Shown: positions 1 to 48,061 of the stretch, piece after piece | Layout of the letters: the number at the start of each line of letters is the position of its first letter | Numbering within the stretch: position 1 is the stretch's first letter | Position numbers and translations under genes: made by a program | From: Eulemur rufifrons | Lineage: Eukaryota; Chordata; Mammalia; Primates; Lemuridae | Assembly: GCF_041146395.1 (NCBI RefSeq) | Contig: NC_090989.1 | Coordinates: 279,216,343 to 279,280,342 of the forward strand | Direction: 5' to 3' | Length of the DNA: 64,000 bases | The notes under the pieces: model-generated | Database searches by the model: none | The model's input: only the letters and a program-made list of their open reading frames with translations | What the model was told of the DNA's origin: nothing

Positions 1-311
1 GAGATGGATGATGACGGGGCTTTCAGACAAGTGGCCCAAGGATCCCTAAAATAGTAAGTCCATCCTGGCCACGCTGCCAAAGGGGAGACACGGCAGAGGC
101 AATGCCAGGGCCGCCACGGGCTTCAGAGCTGTGAACTCCACTGAGTCGGAAGCACATCTGTCCTAGTCCCAGCTTTGTCTCCAGTGTCCAGCATGGGGCA
201 GGGCAGAGGAGGCACCTGAGGCACCCTCACTGTACAAACCAGGGTCTTCTGACCTGAGACCAATGCAGGGGCCACCTCCCAGCCCCCTCTCTGGTAAGGA
301 TGGCACAGAGA
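1..311. other. Flank downstream of DPM2
   Basis: This stretch lies beyond the predicted DPM2 polyadenylation site. I see no exon, young repeat or structured RNA in it. In human, PIP5KL1 is the next gene on this side of DPM2, as I remember it, but no PIP5KL1 coding exon can be recognised here. Confidence 0.5.
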
Positions 312-957
312 CAAACACGAAATCAGTGTTTATTGGTAAGCTCCCCACACAGGTCAGCCCTGGGGCTGGGGCCCGGGCCTCCATGAGGACTGGTTGGTCA
401 GGAGGCCGGCGTGGCGGCTCTGTGTGCCGAGACGTGGTGGCGGCTCTGCGGTCAATCCTCCTAGGCTTTCCAGGTCCAGAAGTCCTTGTGGGGTCTGGGG
501 CTGTGTCAGGCCAAGGAAGCAGCCTTCGTAGAGGAGCAGGACTTGTGGGGAGAGGTCAGAGAGGCCATGTGCCGCCTCAGAACCTGCTAAGTCCAATATC
601 AGCATGTGAAAGGAGGGAAATTGAGGCAAGATGGTAGAACCCAGAGGAAAAAGTGACGGGAAGTCTGACGGTGAGGTAGGGAGAACCAGCCAGCGTCTTT
701 CATGCCCAAGCCAGAGGGGATGAGAGGTCTCCTAGGTGCTCCTCCCTCCTGGCTTCTGGAAGGGTGAGCAGGGGAGGAGCGGGGCTCTGGTCAGTCAGGG
801 GTGAGTCCTGAACAGCTCCGTCCCACAGGGATGTCTGGAGGGCAGCCAGGCTGGAGGGGGCCACAGTGCCTGGACCAGTCCCGTGGGCTCCCACCCTTGG
901 TCCCTGCCCTGGAGAGGAGGCCGAGAAGGGGCTAGCAGCCTCATCCCTGCTGGGCCT
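312..957 (-). other. DPM2: DPM2 3'UTR
   Basis: This is the sequence between the DPM2 stop codon and the predicted cleavage site, about 645 nt. It contains no recognised repeat. The lower boundary is set only by the AATAAA signal at 329-334. Confidence 0.7.
329..334 (-). terminator. DPM2: DPM2 polyadenylation signal AATAAA
   Basis: A canonical AATAAA is read on the minus strand (tttatt on plus), followed by a GT-rich stretch (ctgatttcgtgtttgtctctg) as expected for a downstream element. Cleavage would fall at about 305-320. Confidence 0.75.
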
Positions 958-3033
<2,076 letters not shown>

Positions 3034-3349
3034 TGCCTCGGCGCTCCGCCACCAGAGCACCAAGCCACATCCGGTTCCGGATCCGGGCCCTTCTGGCTTT
3101 AGGGCGCGAAGCACGCCGGGAGTCGTAGTTCCCAGGCTGGTCCAGCAACACGTGGTCCGAGACCGGCAGGTGCCGCCTCCCTTTGCAAGTCGGGAAATGT
3201 AGTTCTCGAGGGAGTCATGGGGCAGATTGCTCCCCGAAACTAGGGAATGGGGCCGAGCTGGGAACCCGGACTGCCTGGCTTTCGTGGCCACAGTCCTGCG
3301 GGATCGTTCCCCCCGCCTCCTACCAAAGCCCATCTCTAAACATCCCAGA

Positions 3350-5229
<1,880 letters not shown>

Positions 5230-5253
5230 CTCAGCAAAACAAAATCCGCAATA

Positions 5254-5259
5254 TTTAAT
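5254..5259 (-). terminator. FAM102A: FAM102A distal poly(A) signal ATTAAA
   Basis: ATTAAA on the minus strand is followed within 20-45 nt by T- and GT-rich sequence (ttttgttttgctgag, then a T run). This is a good downstream element. It is the best candidate for the main 3' end. Confidence 0.55.
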
Positions 5260-5552
5260 TTTTTTTCCCCAAACCAAGACACTGACATTAGGCTGATTTC
5301 CCCTTACAATGTTATTTTCTACAATAGAAGCTGGGACACAGATACAAACACAGCCCACTGAACTAAAAGTAGTGGTGGCAGCATTCTCTCACAAAGGAGG
5401 GGGATTAAAGAAAAAAAGGACCCCTCCCCATCTCCTCAATCACCTCCCTAAAGACAGAGGAAAACATGGACATTCCCCTCCTGGCAGATCATGCCATGTG
5501 GTCAGTTTGTGGGGTTTAACAGGAAAAAAAAATCTTAAAAATATTGTAGACC

Positions 5553-5558
5553 TTTATT
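5553..5558 (-). terminator. FAM102A: FAM102A proximal poly(A) signal AATAAA
   Basis: A canonical AATAAA on the minus strand is followed by 'ggtctacaatatttttaag' and a T run. It may give an alternative 3' end about 300 nt shorter. Confidence 0.45.
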
Positions 5559-7857
5559 TTCTTTAAATTTCCTAGTAAAAACGTTAAACTTTCAAGAAGA
5601 TTCCAAACTGGCATTGCATAGACCAATTCCTTTCCAAAAATATCTCTAATATATTCTCTCCATCTCTCTATATATAGAATTTGAAGTCCAGGAGCTGTGG
5701 GCACCTGGTGGGAATTCTCTGAGCTCGAGAGGACAACAGGGCTGAAGAAAGGTGTCCCTCATGGGGACAAGGCCAGGGCTCTGGGCCTCTTGCTCCAGCC
5801 AGTGACAATTTGGTTGTGGCCAAATTCTCAGTTGGTCCAATTACCCTGGCCCAGGGCCTGTGTGGGAGGATGTGTCCTTCTAGGATGACCCTTAGGCCCA
5901 GACCTTGGCAGGGGTGGGGCTTGGACTCCTGGTTTAGAGTCCCCCAACAGCACCAAAGCCAGCTGTTTTGTGCCTGTAGCCCCAGAACTTCAAATCAGAT
6001 CCCAAATCTACCCTGAATGCACCTCCCCACCGGGCTGGGTGAGGTGACGCAGACACAGAAGGGAAGGACAGCGCTCCCGTATCTTCAAGGGGCCAATTCA
6101 TCTGGAGACTGTGTGGCCCGCTTCCTTTTAAAGTGCCAGTATCTGTGGGGCAGAAAGGGACTCTCGGGGCTGACCAGAGCCTTCTCCAGCCTGAGCGAAT
6201 GTTCCATCCTGCCTCGGCAGGCACCTTCTAACATTCGTTTTCTGAAAGAGTTAGGTAAGTAAAACAACAACAACAAAAACCCCAGAAATGCTCTGGTCCC
6301 AATGCTAGGGAGTTCTCAGACCAAGAACCCTAACTCTGGCCAGCTGGGGCAGCTGGGGAACGGGACCGCTCCCAGCCTGGGGAGGTCACCCGCACCCCCC
6401 AGAGAGGACCGGCATCCCAGTCCCCAGCTGGGTCCCCAGCCCTGCTGGACCCAGCCGGCAGGTGGGGCAGAGAAGAGAAGCACCGCCCCCCCTGACCTGG
6501 GGGAGGAGGCAATATTGAACTGTGAACTCAATGAAAGCAAGAAAGGAAAAAAAAAAAAAAGGAACGAAGGAAAGAAAAAAAAGCTACAGGGCTAAGTAAA
6601 CACCAGCCTGCTGGGTTTATACGAAATGAGTAAAATTTAAAAGGGTTAAGGGCATCTGTCCAGGGGCTGGCTGGCAGCTGGAACCCACCTTCAAGCAGGT
6701 CACGAGGACCGGGGAGGAAAGTGCTCAGAGCAGGGGCTTCAGTAAGGGAAGGGGCCAGGGGCAGGGCCAGACTGCTCCACGCTGGGAAAGCACACCCCTT
6801 AAAGGACCCCACCTCTCCCCTGCCCAGAGGGGGGATGCTTCCAGAGGAAGGCTGAGGCTTTTCCGGCCAGGAAGCCAGCTCTAGGCGGTCCAGTCACAGC
6901 CCACCTGCCTCTCTGGCATCCGCCCCAGCTGGGCCAGCTGACCCTGAGGGCAGAGAAAGGGACTTTTGCTTGCCCCAACCTTGCTGTGGGAAACCAGCTG
7001 CTCAGGACCCAGCCCTGGGCAGAGGGCACCGTCGGTGCTCAGACCTTTGTCAGCACAGGTCGTAGGCCTGAGCTGGAGCTAAATGTAGGGAGGAGAGGCA
7101 GCAGCCCGTTCCAGCCGGGCTGCTAGACCCTGGGCCTCTGACTGCACAGCGGGCAGTGACCAGGACTCCTTGGGAAGGGGTCAGAGGAAGGGGAGGAGAG
7201 GCCAGGGGGGCTGTGCTGGGGACAAGCACGTGCAAAGTGCAGGCTGCCAGGGCAGCAGAACATTTGTTGGGGGCGGTGGGGCTCTCAATCTGGAGTGTGG
7301 GTAGGGTCTGAGGTTGTGGCTCCCAGGAGGAGGCCGCCAGCAGATCCCCCAGGATACAGGGAAGGGATAGCTAAAGCACTAAGCAGTCAAAGGGTCACAG
7401 GTGGCAGGATTCTGGGGGTGGTCTGGCCCGCCCAGGGAAAGAGGGCAATGGAGCAAGACCCTGCCAGGGCATGACTGAAGCCAGTGCTCCTGGAGTGGAC
7501 AGGCCCTCAGCCACACACACCCCCACGTTTAGGAGCTGCAGCATGTCCGTGGCGGAGGGGGCCAGGCCAGTCTCTTGTCTTGCCCACGGGCTGCACGGGC
7601 CAGCCTGTCCGGCCCTCTAGTGGTTCAGCGGAGAATATTCACAGTGGTGCCTGGGCCCTGGCAGGCAGGCCAGGAGGCTCCGGGCATGGATGGGAGGACA
7701 ATGGAATGATGCCTGGGGGACAGGTGTGGGCTGGAGTGGAGAGGCACGGAAGAGATGCAGTGAGGATGGTGATCCAAATGGGAAGGTTCCTCGTGGAATG
7801 ACGCAGGTCTGGACACCCGAGAGGACAGGATCCTTCTCCAGCCTGGACACCTGCTCC

Positions 7858-40160
<32,303 letters not shown>

Positions 40161-40559
40161 ATGACGAGGAGAAACAATTTGAAAACTATGGCTGGAATGG
40201 CCTTCCAGGGTCCCGCCAGACTTGAGCTCGTTAAACATTAAATCAGGCCCGGAAGGTAGTGAGTCCCATTTCTCAGAAAACTGACAGCCAGAGACAAGAC
40301 CCAAGCAGGTCTTTCGCCTCCAGATCTGTAGTTCTCCTAGTCATTGAGGAGTGCTTGGAAGTCTTAGCCGAGGAGGTGACTTGGACCAGTTCATTACACG
40401 CCTTGTGACCCAGCTTGTATTGTTCCAAGCTGTTATCTAAGCCTTTTGTTGTCGTTTAGTTTCTTGCCTAGTTAAGGTTAGTCTCAATGACTAGGTTAAC
40501 TGCTGTGGGCCCAGAGACCACTTCGGGAGCCTCACACCTCCCAGGCCCCTCGGCATATT

Positions 40560-41180
40560 GCAGTTCATTCATCCAGTATCCAACTATTTAGGGGCAATCT
40601 GCTCTGAGCCAGGCTGGGACCCAGCAGGGAACCTGGTGGGCTTGCCCTCTGCAACCGCACCAAGCTCAAGACCAGGTGGCGAAGCAGGCAGGCACACAGC
40701 GGCAAACCTGGTGTGTAGGAGCTATAAAAGGAGACATACAGGGGACAGGGGGAGCTCAAAGGAGGCATTTGCCATAGGGGTGAGAGGAAGGGGACTCAGA
40801 GGCTTCTGAAACAAGGTGACCCAAGCCACCCACAGGATGCATGCCCTGAGTCAGGCAGGGTCCAGGCAGAGGGAGCTGCCAGAGGCCTGGTGGCTAGAGA
40901 GCACGATGCCCACAGAAAGTTTCTGGCACCGCCAACTGGCTACATTGTGGTGATTTGAAAGAGAAGCAAGAGGTGGGGCTGGAAAGCCTGGATCTTGCAG
41001 AGTCTTGTAGACCAGAGTAAAGAGGAAACCACTGACACATTGAGCTGGAGAGTGACTTGGTCGGATTTGCTTTTTGACATAAGAAGCTTGCCCTGGCTGC
41101 AAGTAATGAGGAGGGGAGAAGGTAGGAGAGGGGCAGGTGAGGGGCCTGTCGTGGTGGTCCAAGCAAGAGATGATGACAGC
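40560..41180 (-). mobile_element. L2 fragment, antisense
   Basis: The plus strand reads 'tcttgcagagtcttgtagacc', 'gagagtgacttggtcggatttgc', 'agcttgccctggctgcaagtaatgagg' and 'gtggtggtccaagcaagagatgatgacagc'. The same ordered phrases recur near 42970-43130 and 47170-47260. I assign them to L2 from memory of its complement. Confidence 0.6.
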
Positions 41181-42117
41181 AGGACCTCAGCATTGGGGGG
41201 GGCGGAAAGAGAGGGTAGGTCTGAGGCATTGAGAGACAGATTTGACTCTGGACTTGGGGATGAGCTAGGTCTGGACTTGTGAGTCTGATTTCTGATTTTT
41301 TTCCTGCTTCCCAGCCATAACATATGTGGCGATCTAAGCTTCTCTCCAGTTTGCCCCATAATTTAGAAAACACAATTAGATTGGAGAAAAATGATAATAG
41401 CAGCTCCCAGTGCTACGATGTGTTCCCTTTTATGGATAGGGAAGTTGAGGCCTAGAGGACTTAAAACATTTGACTGGGGTCTTGACCCTGAAGCACAGGC
41501 TCAAAGAGTGTTAAGCTTTGCTGCCCACACTGTGGAGTGTGTTCTCACTAATCCTGGCTGGGCCTGCTCCACGAGGGAAGAGCCTGTGGCTGCCTGATCC
41601 CAGGAGGGAATTTCAGAGGAGGGAGCCAGCAGAGGACAACCCAAGGCCTGGCTGGCTTCTCAGCTGTGGACATGAATAACCTCAGGCTACTCCAACAGGA
41701 AGCAGAGTGGGCCTGACTGCCAGGTTTAGCTCAGGTCAGGTATTTATCTCCCTGTGCCCTGTGCCCTGGGAACCCAGAAAATTTCCCTTCCCTTTCTCAG
41801 ATGGTGCCCAGGGAAGAGAGAGAGCATGGCGCCAAGATAGGATGCTAGATTTGGGTGAGGTGAGTCTGAGCTAGAATCCTGGCTCTGCTGTGTATTGCCA
41901 GCATGGGGTTGTTTCAGGGTTTCCAAATGGGGAGGGTGTTCTGTCAGGTATGGCCAGGACCACTTGCCCTGGAGCCAACAGAGCTAAGTTCAAACTCTGG
42001 CTGACTCACCATTGCCACCTGTGCCACACAAACTTTTGGGTGTAGTTTTGTATGCATAGAAAGGAATCTTGAAGGGCACACCCTAAACTTTCCCATCTCT
42101 GAGCCACAGTGTCTTCA

Positions 42118-42440
<323 letters not shown>

Positions 42441-42639
42441 TCAACCTTTCTAGAATGTTGTGAGGACTTCAAGAGGCTGTACCTGTGAATGGCTCAGGCC
42501 TGGCAGGACATGGGGGACTGAGCGAGTGGTCAGCAGGGGCTCCAGGCCAGCACTTTCACACTTCTCTAGCCCCCCCAAATTCCCAAGCATGGCCTGTCCC
42601 CCCGACATATAAGGAGCCCAATACCAGACAAAATAATTT

Positions 42640-43130
42640 CCGACAGGTGGTCTGGAGAAGGAAACCGAGGGAAATATGGGAGAAGATGATTGGGTTGGGG
42701 GTCGTGATACAGATGAGTGGTCACGGAAGGCCTCTATGGGGTGTCATCTCAGCCAAGACCTAAATAATAAGGAAGACCCAGGCATAGGAAGCTCTGGGGG
42801 CAGAGGCATGAGCTAGCATGTTTGGGGGACTCCATGTGACTGGAATGAGTGAGTAGCTGGTGCAGAGAGAGGCGCCAGGGTAGGCAGGGGCCTGCTCACG
42901 TGGGCCCTTGTGGGCCCTGGAGAAGCTTAGTTTACAGCCCAAAGGAACACCACTGGAGGATATGGGCAGAGGAGTGACAAGGTCTAAAATACATTTTTTT
43001 TAAAAGCTCCTTCTGACTGCTGTGTAGAGAATGGATGGATTGTGCGAGGGCAAGAACAGAAGCAGGCAGCCAGGTGAGGAGACTATCACAGCATCCCAGC
43101 AGGAGTCTCTGGTGGCTTTGACCAGGGCAG
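42640..43130 (-). mobile_element. L2 fragment, antisense
   Basis: The plus strand reads 'aggcctctatggggtgtcatctcagccaagacctaaa', then 'ggagtgacaaggtctaaaatac' and 'agctccttctgactgctgtgtagagaatggatgg'. These are the same ordered phrases as in the 40.6-kb and 47-kb copies. Confidence 0.6.
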
Positions 43131-43779
43131 AGACAGAGCGATGGGAAGAGGAAGGGACCCATCTCAGAGGAAGCGCTCACAGCACTTGCTGAGCAACCAT
43201 AATGGCTACTGAGTGTCGTCAGGGCTAAAGAGCCCAGAAAAGATTTAGAACCTTTTGAATATTCCCAGTATTTGAATCTGATTGAATGCCACAAGGTTCT
43301 TGAAGTTGGGGGGTAAGTGAGCATAAGCACTGGATTAGGACTAGAGAGGAATGCAGGGATTTAGTGTGACTGCAGCCTCCGGAATACAGTCACAGCTGGA
43401 GAAAAGCGGGAGGGCCTTGAAGAATCCTCACCTTCCCAGGCCCCGAATCAACTCTTGTCATGCTGCTTACTTACCACTCTCTCCCTTGGAGCATGAGCTT
43501 TACAGGGTCAGACACTTCTGCATGGTGCATGGTGTCCCCATGTCCAGTCCAGGCCCTGCCACATGATAGATGTTCCATAAATGATTGTCAAAGGAATGCA
43601 CATGTGACTGCATAGCTGAGTGCATGTATACTTGGTAGTTGCATGTATGTATGTACATGTGCATGGAGGGATGACTGTAAATTTAACCATATAACCCGCT
43701 ACTTTAAACCTCCTCAATATTGCCAATATTAAATTGTCAAAATTCAATGTGCACTAGTCCCTTTAACAGAAATTACCCA

Positions 43780-44290
43780 ATAGCAATATTCACACACATG
43801 TACAAAGATTCATGTACAAAATGTTCCCTGCACCATAGTATATTATAAGAAAATATTGGGAGCAGCCTAATGTCCAACATAGGAAGAGGGAGGACTTGAG
43901 GGCAGGGCCTGTGTTTTGTTCCCTGCTCCATCCCTGGCACACAGAACAGCACCTGGTATACAATGAGGTTCAGGTATTTGTCCAATGAAGGGAGGCACCA
44001 GTGAAGGGACAATGTGGCCCTGTTAAGAAGGAAGCTGGAGATTTGTGTGTACCAAGGTGGGGGACAGCCACCTTCCCATGCACAGCGAATCACAGAACAG
44101 TATGTAAAGGATGAGCTTATTTTGGTGAAGAAAAATGGATATGTTTGTGCATGCCTAGAGGAGAATCTCGAAGGATACATCCAAAACTGTTACACCAGAG
44201 GCTTCCATTTCAGGATAGGGTTTGGAGGGAAATTTTTACTTTAAAGAATATTCTTAGGTATTGTTTGACTCTAATAACAGGACGGGTTAG
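43780..44290 (+). mobile_element. Old L1 3'-end fragment
   Basis: It reads 'cacacacatgtacaaagattcatg...atattgggagcagcctaatgtcca', typical of degenerate L1 ORF2 end. A gap follows, then 3'UTR-like 'gagaatctcgaaggatacatccaaaactgttac'. Boundaries are approximate. Confidence 0.55.
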
Positions 44291-44339
44291 TTTTATAGTT
44301 TAACAATATATAATTATAAGGCTATTATAAACAAAAGCC

Positions 44340-44690
44340 CTTCTGTGCTTCTCTGTTACCCTCTGGATAAAATCCAAGGTTCTTAGCCTGGCATTCAGAC
44401 CCCTCTGGAAGCAACTGCTCAGCCTCCCCCTGCCTGCCTCCTTCAGGCTCCTGCTGGCCAAAGGTCCTGGGCTCACCCCCCTGCCCACCTGGTGACACCT
44501 ACGCTAGGTCTAGCTTTAGCTCCAGCAACCCCTCTCCCCTACTCCCCCATTGGGTACAGTGCCCACTCCCTGCTCTGTGCCCCTATGTTACCAAACACCT
44601 GTGTGCAGAGAAAATGAGGGCTTGGACTTCTGTTTTCTGTCTCTTCAGGGCCCAGCACAATACCTGGTGCACACTTGGCATTCGTTGTAA
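44340..44690 (+). mobile_element. L2 3'-region fragment
   Basis: It reads 'ataaaatccaaggttcttagcctggcattcag' with later 'ctcttcagggcccagcacaatacctggtgcac'. This is the order of sense L2 3' sequence. It is diverged. Confidence 0.5.
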
Positions 44691-44760
44691 GGAAAAGAGG
44701 GAAGGCAGAAGGGGAGAAGGAAAAGAAGAAGGAAAGAAAGAAAAAGAAAAAAAAAAAAAC
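44690..44760 (+). repeat. Purine-only tract
   Basis: About 65 bp are almost entirely A and G (ggaaaagagggaaggc, agaaggggagaaggaaaag, then GAAA units and an A run). This continues directly into a truncated Alu. Confidence 0.85.
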
Positions 44761-44763
44761 AGT

Positions 44764-44895
44764 ATCGGGAGGCTGAGACAGGAGGATCGCTTAAGCCCAG
44801 GAGTTTGAGGTTGCTGTGAGCTAGGCTGACGCCACGGCACTCACTCTAGCCCGGGCAACAGAGTGAGACTCTGTCTCAAAAAAAAAAAAAAAAAG
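44764..44895 (+). mobile_element. 5'-truncated lemur-type Alu right arm
   Basis: The sequence starts at 'tcgggaggctgagacagg' and continues through 'gagctaggctgacgccacggcactcactctagcc' to a poly-A tail. The whole left arm is absent and the purine tract takes its place. Confidence 0.88.
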
Positions 44896-45349
44896 AAAGA
44901 AAGAAAAGAAAAAAACAGCAGAGAAAGAAAGGGGAAACTGAGGCAGAGGCGAGGACTTTTCACTTGCCCAAATCACCCGGAGGGCAACCACCCAGCTGGC
45001 CCGCTCTCTCGGTCACCTGACCTGTAGAACAGAGACTGCTTCACACAGCCATGCTGTGCCAAGCTGCCTTCCCAGCCCCGCTTGCCAAGGGCAGTCAGTG
45101 CTGATTCACTGGTGACTGGTCTCCGATTATTTGCAGAACTGGAATGGCAGCTGAGCCACCGAAGCAGCTGACCAAGGGCATATCGATTTGTGCTGGACTC
45201 CTTGTTAATATCTGAGCTAGTCACACGAAAAGATAAAGGCTGCAAAGAACTCGCCCACAGTAATCCGTCCTGCTTAAGCCTCCCACGGGCAGGTCCACAA
45301 GTTGATCAGCCAACTCTGCCCTTTCCAACCCAAGCCTGACCATCACTCA

Positions 45350-45740
45350 CAGAGGGTAGTCATGGTTCAGAACACGAGATCTGGAGTCAGGTGGCCCTGG
45401 GTTCCGGCCCAGGGATTACTGAGTCAAAGGGTATTTACATATTTATTGGTGAGAGATGCTGCCAAACTGCCTTCCAGAAAAATTGGACAGATTTGTATTC
45501 CACCAACAGTATAAGAAAGCAGCCCCTTCCCATACTCTCTCCATCCTTACCAATCTGTTTGACCAAAATAAAAAAAGTTATCCCACAGTGCTTGCATTTC
45601 TTTCATTGGTATCTTTTCATATTTTTTGGCTGTTTAAATTTCTTCTGTAAATTTTCTCTCTGTCTTTTGTCCATTTTTAAATTGGGGTAGTCATCTTTTT
45701 GTTATTTCTTTGTAGTGGCTTATTACATATTGTGGATGTC
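45350..45740 (-). mobile_element. Antisense L1 fragment
   Basis: The plus strand reads 'gccaaactgccttccagaaaaattgg', 'tattccaccaacagtataagaaag' and 'cttctgtaaattttctctctgtcttttgtcc'. This is the complement of an old L1 ORF2 3' end. Confidence 0.65.
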
Positions 45741-46031
45741 GAGCTCTGTTATATATGTTAAAGTAATGCTTCCACTTAATCAATTGTCTTTAGACAATTT
45801 ATGATGCCTTTTTGCCTTACAGAAGCCACTTACCAAGCCCCAGCTAAGAGATAGGAGTCAATCTACTTCAATGGAGAGAGCACTGGATTGGGAGTCAGGT
45901 TTTGACTTCCACCTCTGCCACTGACTCACTATGTGACTTTGAACCACTCAGTCCCTGCCTCACTATCCCTATCTGTTAATGATGAGCATTGAATTAGTCT
46001 CTGAGGACCTGTCCACCTCTGTGGTCTAGAC

Positions 46032-46235
46032 CAGCACTGTCCAATAGAACTTTCCTCAGTGATAGAAATGTTCCATATCTGCAGTCCAATATGGTAACCA
46101 CTGGCCACATGGGGTTATTGAGCACTTGAAATGTGGCTAGTGTGACTGAGGAACTGAGTTTTAAATTTCATTTAATTCTAATTTAAAATTTAAGTAGCCA
46201 CACATGGCTAATGACCAGCCTATTGGACAGTGCAG
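46032..46235. mobile_element. Complete hAT-type MITE (MER3-like)
   Basis: The 204-bp element has 16-bp terminal inverted repeats: cagcactgtccaatag at the left, and ctgcactgtccaatag as the complement of the right end, 15 of 16 matching. It is flanked by 8-bp direct repeats gtctagac (46024-46031) and gtgtagat (46236-46243), as expected for hAT insertion. It has no coding capacity. The family name is from memory and may be wrong. Confidence 0.8.
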
Positions 46236-46613
46236 GTGTAGATTGTCTATACTTCTGAGCAAGCTGCAATACATTGTTGTTAGTAGGCAGGGGCTGGAGA
46301 GTCCCTGTGTAACTTGGGGCGGGACACTCCATCTCTCCAAGCCTCAGTTTGTCCTGTTCAGTAGGGCCCACAGTGGTCCCTGCCTCCTGGGGTCGTTGGA
46401 CAGATTTGATTTGAGAGTGTGTGCCCTAGCACTGCAAAATCAGGCCAGATTCCCAGGTCAAAATGTGACAGTGTGTTCACCCTGTTTATGTTGCGTACAG
46501 ACACCCCTGGGTGGCTTTCCCAGAGCTGCACCCGTCTCTCTCTTCAGCTTTGAGGCCAACTTTCCGTTCTTAAACCAGGCCTTTGGCTCCAACGTGCTCT
46601 CAGCCTAGGACTC

Positions 46614-46663
46614 CGAATCGCTCACAGGGCAATGTCCACGAATCGCTCACAGGGCAATGTCCA
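46614..46663 (+). repeat. Perfect 25-bp tandem duplication
   Basis: The unit beginning cgaatcgctcacagggcaat is present twice, at 46614-46638 and 46639-46663, with no mismatch. Confidence 0.95.
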
Positions 46664-46829
46664 AACTCTTCAGCCTGTTCCCTGACCCCTGGGAGCTGGC
46701 CCTGCCCTGGCGTTACTGTCCTTCGTGAAACCTGTAGGTCAGCCCCCAGCAGCCTCCCCATCCTCGCGCTGTGTCTGCCTCCTACCTCAGCCTTCCAAGA
46801 TCTGCCCAGCACTTCGTTCATTCACTTCA

Positions 46830-47265
46830 TTTGTTCATTTTACATTCACAGGGGTTTATCCGACCATCTGCTCTGGGACTGGAGCTACAATGAGGGGCAC
46901 ATGGATGTGGCCCAAGCAATGACAGTTGTGGTGATACACCTGGTTGGGGAGGGAGGCAGGAGTTCAGGGAGCAGTGGGAACACAGAGGCCTGACCTGGTG
47001 TGGGTGGTCAGGGCAGGCTTCCCTGAGCAAGTGGCACGGGTAGAAGCCAGCCAGGAGAGAGGGCAGTTGGTAGAGGGGACAGTCTGCGCTGGCCCATGGC
47101 AGGAGAGAATGCAGGAGCCCAAGGTCTGCCAGAGGCAAGGGCAAGGCTCAAAGGGTAAACAGGCCCCATCCTACTACAGGGCCTTGTAGGCCATATAAAT
47201 GATGTGCTTTATCCTAAAAGTAATGGGGAGCCATGGAAGGTATTAGAAAGAGGGTGGTGTGATTA
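46830..47265 (-). mobile_element. L2 fragment, antisense
   Basis: The plus strand reads 'ggtcagggcaggcttccctgagcaag', 'agggccttgtaggccatataaatgatg' and 'taatggggagccatggaaggtattag'. These phrases align with the other two antisense L2 fragments of this flank. Confidence 0.6.
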
Positions 47266-48061
47266 TTCCGGACCAGCTCCCCACATGGCCTTTGCCTCCC
47301 CGTGGGATTCAGGAATTTAGCCCTCTCACCTTTCCCTTCTCTACCTGCCACCTGGGTCTCAAAATACTTTCAGGAGCACCCAGTTCCTAGGGCCTTTCTC
47401 CTGCCAAAGGTGACCTGGGTTCAAATCCCAGCCCTGACACTCCTTGGCCCTATTGCTTCAAGCAAGTCATTAACCTCTTTCCCCTTCAGTGTCCTCACCT
47501 GTAAAATGGGGATAATGACACCTTCTTTACACAGTTACATAAATTATGAGGGAAAAGTGCACGGCACGGAGCCACTTAGGAAAATGGAGTCGCGCTGAAT
47601 TCCTTCTGTGCAGGGTCAAACCAAAGCCACAAAGAGAGACAGATGGGCTTCCCAAAGGGTGAGCAGAAGTTCCATTTCTGGGGAGCGTCCCTGGGGCCTC
47701 GCTGACCCTGACGGGAGTGGAGGAGAGGCTCATCTGAGGCCTTTCTTGGACAGCCTGACCGTGTGCTGAGCACCTGAAAGGATACCTCCTGAGCCTAGAC
47801 CTGGTCTTCTGGACCTTCTCAAACCCCCCAGCCAGCAGGCCAGGCGTCAGCAGGCTGGCACGGAGCTTACATAACCTGGCAGGAGCCCAACACTTTTCAC
47901 CCGGTGATCAGGGCTGTGTTTACCAAAGAGAGGTGTTCCCAGGTCACCTCCCTGCCCTCTTAAGTACCTGCATGCACATAGCCCTTTAGACCTTGCTGAG
48001 CTCTGCCTACTTTCTGAATTCTTAGTCACAGTCCCTGGTATTACTGTCAGCAACGGCCATT

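Larger units (their letters stand above)
5230..7857 (-). other. FAM102A: FAM102A 3'UTR
   Basis: About 2.6 kb of mostly unique sequence lies between the stop codon and the predicted poly(A) site. No Alu, L1 or L2 lies in it, which fits a retained UTR. In the mRNA sense it carries a long U/C-rich tract (from 6591 down to 6541) and an AU-rich patch (about 5680-5640). The end is inferred from poly(A) signals, so a shorter form ending near 5540 is possible. Confidence 0.7.
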
